Source: Siphonodentalium dalli (Eukaryota; Mollusca; Scaphopoda; Gadilida; Siphonodentaliidae). Taken from it: 64,000 bases of DNA. Below the pieces are notes generated by a model. It saw nothing but the letters and a program-made list of their open reading frames with translations, made no database searches and was not told the DNA's origin. Shown here in pieces: positions 62,401 through 64,000 of the stretch. Each line of letters begins with the position of its first letter. The stretch's first letter is position 1. The translations under genes were made by a program, and so were the position numbers. The stretch is from the NCBI GenBank assembly GCA_032622095.1, contig CP136067.1, positions 136,777,990-136,841,989 of the forward strand, written 5' to 3'.

Positions 62401-64000
62401 AAGCTTGTTTCTGTGCGATCATAAATGAGGTTACCATGGAATTGAATAAAAATATTTCTAGAGCATGACTGATTACTTGGTGAATGTAACAACAGGACTA
62501 GGAACAATCACTTTTTGGGCTCAATTTCATAATGGATTGACAGAATACCAAGCAGGGAGGGAGAGTAAGAGAATCATGCTGCTTGTCTGAGGAATGTGTT
62601 GCATGTTTTTTAATACACATGCGATAAGCTCTTTTCGTCAGATCCCACCACATTTTGCAACTGTACAGAAACTTTCGAGTAACAAGTTTCAGGTTGGTCA
62701 CGGGACTAAATCCTTGGAGATCGACAAGCAGCGAAGTAGCATTTGCGTAGAGTTTGAGAGGCTCATTCTATGTTGGAGGTGAATGAGCACCCAGAATCTT
62801 GAATTGCGCCGAAGTGATTCACTTGTTTTGCTATAGATATAGATATAGAACAAGATTCTAGATCTAATGACTCATTGAAAAGCATGACATTGCTTGGTTC
62901 GCTTCATTCTTAGGGAAATCTGCTCTGAAAAGTCACCTAAATCATGTAATATTGAGCTGAGACCTTCACCTACCATGAAATACATCTTTCGGGAACAGGT
63001 ATTAACAAAGAAATATATCATCTGCATTATTTTTTGGATGTTATAAAATCCAGTCAGAACTTCAGAAAGTTCCAAGAATTTTTGAAAAAAACTTGGCCCA
63101 AAATTTGTTTTCTTTTTACATTTTTAGGACGAGCAAATTTAATGGTGGGTCACTGGATCAGTAAACCATTTTATCAAAACAAGAGATGGACTGTTGTCTG
63201 GTTTCATTCAGATCCAAGCATTACTGTTCAAGTTGTGGCCTCAACAGACATCAGACGAACAAAAAGCCACCATTTCCAGATAAACAAAGATGAATAACTC
63301 TATAATGGAAAACCCAAACAAAATTTTTGAATCCTCTTGTTGAATGTCCTCATCCATACAATATTTCATTGAGATCCGAGGACTACTGTTCAAGTTATGA
63401 CCTGAACAGACATCGGACAGACCAAAAAGCCAACATTTCTAGATAAACAAAGATGAATAACTCTAGAATGGAAAAACCGAACAAAACAATGGAACTCTCT
63501 ATTGAATGTCCTCACAGTAGTGAACATCCATACCAAATTTCATGAAGACCCCAGTACAATTGTTGACGTTATGACCTGAACAGACATCGGATTGACCAAA
63601 AACCCAAATTTCCAGATAAACAAAGATGAATAACTCTAGAATGAAAAATCCAAACAAAACGATTGTACCATCTATTTAATGTCCTCATAGTAGTGAATAT
63701 TCATACCAATTTCATTGAGATCTGATCACAACTGTTCAAGTTATGACATGAACAGACATCAGACGGGTGGACGTACGGTACGGTACGACCCACGGATGGA
63801 CGAACAGGTGCAAACACTATACCCCCCATAGCCAGAGTAGAGATTCATGGCATGATCTAAGGAAACTCAAACCAAGCTATATAAAAATACATTCAACGAA
63901 CATTAGAAATTAATAAACCAAACAATTTTAACAACTACCCACCTATCAAATACAGGAACACCCCAGTGATCAGCAAAGAACTGTCTTTGATGGCGTTTCA
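32304..64000 (-). CDS. GTPBP6: GTPBP6, HflX-family GTPase (5' end outside the window)
   Basis: Animal GTPBP6 is a mitochondrial HflX-type GTPase that splits ribosomes and aids large-subunit assembly. Exons (minus strand): 64000-63943, 58541-58452, 53859-53766, 51322-51202, 49312-49104, 44939-44794, 43134-42982, 32442-32304. All introns are GT...AG and every phase agrees. In order the protein shows GVPVFDRYTIVLQIF, ARTKEAKLQVALAEIPYLR, the charged helical LKKLLTKLKAQRQLIRKS linker, P-loop GYTNAGKTT, LFATLDVT (switch I), DTVGF (G3), NKVD (G4), CATTGEG (G5) and the C-terminal LSWLYKEASVTKVEP. The targeting sequence and early N-terminus lie beyond 64000. Introns run from 1.7 to 10.5 kb and are packed with transposons; the last one houses a whole gene on the other strand. 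No inactivating change was seen. Confidence 0.93.
32514..32605 (+). repeat. tRNA-derived SINE-like fragment
   Basis: GGTCCAGTGGGTAACATGTTGGA resembles a tRNA D-arm/A box region, and GATTCGAAACC ~60 bases later resembles a B box. The order and spacing fit a tRNA-related SINE head. No intact cloverleaf was found, so this is not called a tRNA gene. Confidence 0.4.
32730..33215. repeat. Array of ~190-bp repeats ending in a g-rich tail
   Basis: Two and a half units share AATGTAGGAATAA(A/T)AGCTCGGAC, GGATAACTCCACCAAA and GTCATAATCGCAGGTGCACAGG. The array ends GACGGATGGACGACGGATGG and TATACCCCCC...GGGGGTATA. Part of the unit may form short open frames, but nothing supports coding. Confidence 0.65.
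33235..34112. mobile_element. 878-bp element with terminal inverted repeats
   Basis: Left CAGGTCAGGCACATC and right GATGTGCCTGACCTG mirror each other, and similarity continues for about 50 bases (AACTATTATAGTTATAT-like). I could not find a target duplication or coding region, so the superfamily is open; the CAGG start would be compatible with hAT. Confidence 0.5.
34113..35554. other. Upstream region of the BEN-domain gene
   Basis: 34150-34390 is unusually rich in CG dinucleotides (repeated CGCGG/CGCGA), weakly similar in style to 42470-42670. The promoter of the BEN-domain gene should lie nearer 35555, but no TATA box or initiator can be singled out. Confidence 0.35.
35555..40415 (+). CDS. 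BEN-domain protein, five exons, nested in a GTPBP6 intron
   Basis: Exons 35555-35794, 36612-36683, 36995-37072, 37553-37621 and 39657-40415. All introns are GT...AG in phase 0, giving 405 residues without a stop. Exon 1 (from MSKRVRRSSH) has a compact domain, HCLVQFLTEDRLVTILS to GDSISLLA, like the N-terminal module of invertebrate BEN-type proteins. Residues ~105-155 are basic and Ser/Pro/Gln-rich. A probable coiled coil follows at ~186-230 (DKVASEICKFVETAISGL). The C-terminal region ~297-367 fits a BEN domain: LTRKIFPELFG, KRPLDADRWEIVKRCV, NWQQEVINPVNEGLRR. BEN domains bind DNA or protein in chromatin and transcriptional repression. AATAAA lies at 40451-40456. The gene is entirely within the last GTPBP6 intron, on the opposite strand. 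The BEN assignment is by pattern, not by search. Confidence 0.8.
37669..39337 (-). CDS. Tc1/mariner DD34E transposase with one intron, inside BEN-gene intron 4
   Basis: Exons 39337-38521 and 37997-37669 (minus) join across a 523-bp intron (donor GCAG|GTATGT, acceptor TTTCTATCCACAG) to give 381 residues with no stop. N-terminal helix-turn-helix region (MVRIDRCTRLEIACLTRQGL onward, ~1-115). Catalytic D161 (FTDETT), D246 (FQQDNDPKHT) and E281 (SPDLNPIE), with exactly 34 residues between the last two. The splice falls within WPA|ESPDLNPIE, so the catalytic glutamate depends on splicing. No terminal inverted repeats or TA duplication were found nearby. The element may be eroded or the gene kept for a host role. 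Its stop is only 47 bases from BEN exon 4. Its strand is that of GTPBP6. Confidence 0.85.
40457..42968. other. Gene-free part of GTPBP6 intron 7
   Basis: Open frames at 41735-42065 have no recognisable domain. 42470-42670 is CG-rich (CGCGGG, CGCGAT). A GAATTCGAATCC-like string near 41035 resembles a B box, without an A box. The AATAAA of the BEN-domain gene lies just upstream. Confidence 0.35.
42982..43134 (-). CDS. GTPBP6: GTPBP6 exon with G5 motif
   Basis: Acceptor TAATTTAAG, donor CTTAG|GTATCC. It encodes KDAQLPDENLTICATTGEG through GRKRRRIKVPLDGHMLS. Read without splicing it would stop 13 bases later (RYPF-stop); splicing to 32442 restores the conserved LSWLYKEA. Confidence 0.88.
43277..43459. 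mobile_element. Mariner-like MITE, 183 bp
   Basis: Ends CAGTGATGCCCTAAATAATCG and mirrored CGATTATTTAGGGCATTACTG, flanked by TA on both sides. The body is one long hairpin including GGATTTAG and GGCTTGTTGCCATTCATC. Confidence 0.7.
43602..43752. mobile_element. Mariner-like MITE, partial copy
   Basis: Same family as 43277-43459. The left terminus is missing, the hairpin core (GGCTTGTTGCCATTCATCGG and its mirror) is intact, and the right end reads GGGCATTAC with a mutated last base. Confidence 0.6.
44794..44939 (-). CDS. GTPBP6: GTPBP6 exon with G4 motif
   Basis: Acceptor TTGTATTCTAG, donor CCAA|GTAAGT. It encodes DLVIHVRDISHPDTVAQKQN to VIEVSNKVDLLP, with NKVD as the guanine-specificity motif. 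An imperfect repeat of the 3' exon sequence (AACCTTATTG(T/C)TGACTTCTAT) is tandemly duplicated at 44761-44785 in the intron. Confidence 0.9.
45100..46221 (+). mobile_element. Non-autonomous hAT element, 1122 bp, with BED-finger remnant
   Basis: Ends TAGAGATGGGCGGTT / AACCGCCCATCTCTA, flanked by the 8-bp duplication AACCATAC (45092-45099 and 46222-46229). Both are classic hAT hallmarks. Subterminal regions carry CGGTTTCGGTTGT and ACCGAAACCGAAACCG runs. The remaining transposase piece starts at ATG 45220. Confidence 0.85.
45220..45330 (+). pseudogene. hAT transposase N-terminal remnant (BED-type zinc finger start)
   Basis: ATG at 45220 opens MAEHDEQTSPVWKYFSKKD, followed by KCAACNTCRKEF and a stop at 45328-45330. 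The SPVWKYF and C-x2-C spacing match the first half of a BED finger; the histidines and the catalytic part are deleted. It lies within the hAT element and is on the plus strand. Confidence 0.6.
46240..46345 (-). repeat. Dispersed repeat, mate of 59805-59910
   Basis: The minus strand reads GGAGGGTGTTCAGGATAA, GCAGACGACAGA and GATTCATATTCATT, matching 59805-59910 on the plus strand. It is one of several low-copy repeats shared between GTPBP6 introns. Confidence 0.55.
47723..48217 (-). mobile_element. Non-autonomous Helitron (unit H7)
   Basis: On the minus strand it starts TCTCATATATATTTTGAAG at 48217 and ends with a GCCCAGACGTCGGGCT-type hairpin and CTAG at 47726-47723, followed by T. About two and a half ~120-bp internal units of the H5 type (GAGATC(T/C)(C/G)GGAAACGGG, CTTGCCCCGGATAC) fill it. 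Confidence 0.65.
48218..48467 (-). mobile_element. Minimal Helitron (unit H8), 250 bp
   Basis: Minus strand: TCTCATATATATTTTGAAG at 48467, a single internal unit, and CTAG at 48221-48218 directly followed by the TCTC of H7. The outer flanks of the H8-H7 pair are A and T, as expected for one Helitron-type insertion site. Confidence 0.65.
48640..49020. repeat. G/C-homopolymer rich tandem pair
   Basis: Two ~150-bp units share GAGTTGCGGAA, GTTGGTCCCATCGA(T/C)CACCCACC, CATACGTGCCCGGAAAA(A/T) and CCCCC-TGTTAT. It contains long G and C runs. No gene was seen. Confidence 0.55.
49104..49312 (-). CDS. GTPBP6: GTPBP6 core G-domain exon
   Basis: Acceptor TTGTGTTCTTCAG, donor GCT|GTGAGT. It encodes GKTTLIKALTGDTDLVPE, LFATLDVTAHAG, YMDTVGFISDIP and DAFSATLEDALIA. 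The exon begins inside the P-loop, the most diagnostic stretch of the gene, and is close to animal GTPBP6. Confidence 0.93.
49971..50468. mobile_element. 498-bp composite hairpin element flanked by TTAA
   Basis: Two hairpins in opposite orientation (49993-50130 and 50330-50455) share GTGAATTTAGTGATGCTA and its mirror, and TGAGTTTAGT(T/G)TGCCTGTCA. TTAA occurs at 49967-49970 and 50469-50472. The outermost termini are diverged. Confidence 0.5.
51036..51138. mobile_element. piggyBac-like MITE, degenerate copy
   Basis: Shares GGGAGCTGCACTGGTGCAG, TTAAAGATCC and AGGAAGCTCCAGTCATGAGGG with intact copies. The right end abuts TTAA (51139-51142); the left end is eroded and the palindromic core is lost. 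Confidence 0.5.
51147..51190 (-). pseudogene. Partial duplicate of the GTPBP6 P-loop exon
   Basis: A 54-bp-offset tandem copy of the 3' end of the exon at 51322-51202. It would read KDLPILAAVGYINAG against KDLPIVAVVGYTNAG and again ends with GCTG before GT. It has no acceptor, and read-through from the real exon hits TAG, so it should not be translated. It lies five bases from a TTAA/MITE boundary. Confidence 0.7.
51202..51322 (-). CDS. GTPBP6: GTPBP6 linker and P-loop exon
   Basis: Acceptor GCAATTCTCAG, donor GCTG|GTTAGT. It encodes DRAAKLKKLLTKLKAQRQLI, RKSRTKK and DLPIVAVVGYTNA, ending within the codon before GKTT. The charged helix precedes the G domain, as in HflX proteins. Confidence 0.92.
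51387..51640. mobile_element. piggyBac-like MITE with palindromic core, 254 bp
   Basis: TTAA at 51383-51386 and 51641-51644. Ends CCCTTCCATGACTGGAGC and mirrored GCTCCCGTCATGAACAGG. The core holds two ~70-bp hairpins of the AATGCATTCTCTTATAT / ATATAAGAGAATGCA type. Confidence 0.65.
51724..51936. mobile_element. Mariner-like MITE, 213 bp (longest copy)
   Basis: TA-flanked, ends CAGTAATACCCTAAGTAATCG and mirror. Full hairpin with GGATTTAGTCGG and GGCTTTTTGTCATTCATCCG arms and a GAGAGCTTTCC centre. Confidence 0.7.
51950..52270. repeat. Copy of the GCCAAAGGATTTAGTCATG repeat family
   Basis: Two units share GTGCCAAAGGATTT(G/A)GTCATGCA, AGAGTAAAAT and CCAGCCATATTTTTCA / GCTGCCATATTTTTCA. The main array of this family is at 61000-62290. 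Confidence 0.6.
52540..52622. mobile_element. piggyBac-like MITE, partial copy
   Basis: Half-copy: TATACAAGAGAATGCACTGG, TACAGGATCTGTAATGCTAAACCA and a GGGTTAA end at ~52617-52623. The left half is missing. Confidence 0.4.
53280..53720. repeat. Two and a half units of the ~175-bp repeat, with (GGAC)n tail
   Basis: Units share GGTCATAACTC / GGCCATAACTC, ATTCGAACTCGATC(A/T)GTATTTTGG, CA(A/T)ATTTGGTTCC and AATGTTTGAGTTAT. They end in CAGACAGACAGACGG and a GGAC tetranucleotide run at 53628-53646. Same superfamily as 30060-31112. Confidence 0.65.
53766..53859 (-). CDS. GTPBP6: GTPBP6 short exon (94 bp)
   Basis: Acceptor GAATTAACAG, donor GGAG|GTAAGT. It encodes SYEHMPSRHGGIQQISGTTE and GYVHSRGQLLE. 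This is the least conserved part of the family (the HflX subdomain linker), so the call rests mainly on phase continuity with both neighbours. Confidence 0.75.
54784..57902 (+). mobile_element. 3.1-kb non-autonomous Helitron (unit H9)
   Basis: The 5' end TCTATCTATCTATATC follows A. The 3' end has an ACCTGG-GCAACG-CCGGGT hairpin, AACCCTG and CTAG before T. Inside are about ten diverged ~180-bp units carrying GTCGCCGATT(T/G)CCACCAAA(C/A)TTATA, AATCATC(C/T)CCATGATATGAGG and GGGG(A/G)GGGGCA. No Rep/helicase coding. It occupies most of a 4.6-kb GTPBP6 intron, antisense to the gene. Confidence 0.55.
57961..58039. mobile_element. Mariner-like MITE, 79 bp minimal hairpin
   Basis: TA-flanked. CAGTAATGCCCTAAGTAATCG mirrors CGATTACTTAGGGCATTACTG with only a short GCAGAATTATGGGT loop left. 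Complete ends, internal arms deleted. Confidence 0.75.
58216..58439. mobile_element. piggyBac-like MITE, 224 bp
   Basis: TTAA at 58212-58215 and 58440-58443. Ends CCCTTTCATGAAGGGAGC and mirrored GAAGCTCACTATGGAAGGG. Hairpin core as in 51387-51640. It stops 12 bases from a GTPBP6 exon donor. Confidence 0.7.
58452..58541 (-). CDS. GTPBP6: GTPBP6 exon with the AKLQVALAE motif
   Basis: Acceptor TTTCTTCAG, donor CTCAG|GTTTGG. It encodes YTIVLQIFKEHARTKEAKLQ and VALAEIPYLR, the HflX-domain signature (ARTxEAKLQVxLAxxxY). Very strong family match. Confidence 0.93.
58966..59108. mobile_element. 143-bp hairpin MITE
   Basis: GTTATTGCTGCAGTGAATTG at the left mirrors CAATTCACTGCAGCAATAAC at the right, continuing inward (GATCTGG, AGGTCAGAT). 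No clear target duplication; class unknown. Confidence 0.6.
59241..59410. repeat. Telomere-like tract between inverted repeats
   Basis: 59307-59385 is a degenerate run of GGGCTA, GGGTTA and GGGATA hexamers. It is bracketed by TGGGTATATTCTTCATGTAA (59241 onward) and its imperfect mirror ending at 59410. A short CCCTAACCCTAA string also occurs at 32754. Confidence 0.65.
59575..59830. repeat. Single copy of the GATGGCTGC repeat family
   Basis: Shares CCATGCTTTTCATCAAAAAT, AATAGCTCCCATC and GATTCAAATGTGAAATCCA with the array at 61000-62290. Confidence 0.5.
59997..60453. mobile_element. piggyBac-like MITE, 457 bp, with two perfect hairpins
   Basis: TTAA at 59993-59996 and 60454-60457. Ends CCCTTTACCCAACAGAACGG and the mirror of CCCTTTTCCCAACAAAATGG. 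Two ~70-bp hairpins (GCCAATGCATTCTCTTATAT and mirror) at 60012-60092 and 60236-60306 lie in opposite orientation around an AT-rich middle. Confidence 0.7.
60715..60890. repeat. Single unit of the CATAACTCT...CCGGAAACC repeat
   Basis: GGGCCATAACTCTTGTGAAAA, CACACTTGACCTGTATTTTG, CATACCAAATTC and AAGTTATCATCCAGAAAC follow the order seen at 30060-31112. Confidence 0.6.
61000..62290. repeat. Tandem array of ~230-bp repeats with GATGGCTGC(C/T)GG motif
   Basis: About six diverged units carry GTGCCAAAGGATTTAGTCA, AATCCAAGATGGCTGC, GGCGGCCATGTTTTT, TAGCTCCCATCT and AAATTT(G/C)(G/A)TGATGAT. Two neighbouring units near 61900 and 62060 are closest. The array ends in GACGGACACACAGACACACGG. The GCCATG is not a start context of any gene here. 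Confidence 0.7.
62291..63279. other. Gene-free part of the first visible GTPBP6 intron
   Basis: One more GATGGCTGCTGGCGGCCATG unit lies at 62340-62370. Otherwise unique AT-rich DNA. I looked for further GTPBP6 exons and found none. Confidence 0.4.
63280..63835. repeat. Array of ~155-bp repeats
   Basis: Three to four units share CCAGATAAACAAAGATGAAT, AACTCTA(G/T)AATG, TGAATGTCCTCA and TATGACCTGAACAGACATC. They end in GGACGTACGGTACGG and TATACCCCCCATAG. Confidence 0.7.
63943..64000 (-). CDS. GTPBP6: GTPBP6 exon, cut by the window edge
   Basis: Donor GATAG|GTGGGT. It encodes KRHQRQFFADHWGVPVFDR. The PVFDRYT junction with the next exon is a conserved HflX/GTPBP6 signature. The upstream part is outside the window. 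Confidence 0.88.

Noticed and set aside
1-64000. CRISPR arrays, rRNA genes, bacterial operons
   Set aside because: There is no direct-repeat/spacer architecture and no rRNA-like sequence. Spliced genes and transposon types show animal nuclear DNA.

Overview
The window is nuclear DNA of an invertebrate animal. Coding exons are short and bounded by GT...AG introns, intergenic DNA is AT-rich, and transposons are dense: a non-LTR retrotransposon, Helitrons, hAT, Harbinger, Tc1/mariner and several MITE families. The repeat style (degenerate tandem units ending in GGACGGACGG runs and a g-rich TATACCCCC-type tail) recalls molluscs and other lophotrochozoans. That placement is an inference and not a firm one.

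Layout. (1) 1-2247: broken LINE, minus strand. (2) 5088-10367: a minus-strand gene of a large, uncharacterised, multicopy invertebrate family. Its C-terminal half carries a motif order resembling FEN/XPG PIN-like nucleases. Two offsetting frameshifts interrupt it, and its intron holds a TTAA-type MITE. (3) 8377-25915: a double palindrome. Arm A (8377-12161) is mirrored by A' (13362-17149), and arm B (17149-20034) by B' (23032-25915). A' and B are fused directly, so 13362-20034 looks like an inverted, circularly permuted copy of the two outer ends of the locus, inserted into a Helitron whose halves remain at 13255-13361 and 20035-20366. The copy carries a truncated second version of the gene. 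The palindrome centres are head-to-tail Helitrons plus one Harbinger element. (4) 25916-32298: repeats and no convincing gene. (5) 32304 to beyond 64000, minus strand: GTPBP6, an HflX-type mitochondrial ribosome GTPase. Eight exons are visible, all phases agree, and the 5' end lies outside the window. Its 10.5-kb last intron contains a complete five-exon BEN-domain gene on the plus strand (35555-40415). Intron 4 of that gene contains a full-length minus-strand Tc1/mariner DD34E transposase gene (37669-39337), which is itself interrupted by an intron. The other GTPBP6 introns are filled with Helitrons, hAT, piggyBac-like and mariner-like MITEs, and tandem arrays.

The cellular genes are GTPBP6 and the BEN-domain gene. 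Their relation is positional (nested, opposite strands) and no shared pathway is evident. The rest is mobile or mobile-derived DNA. All alignments were made by eye.
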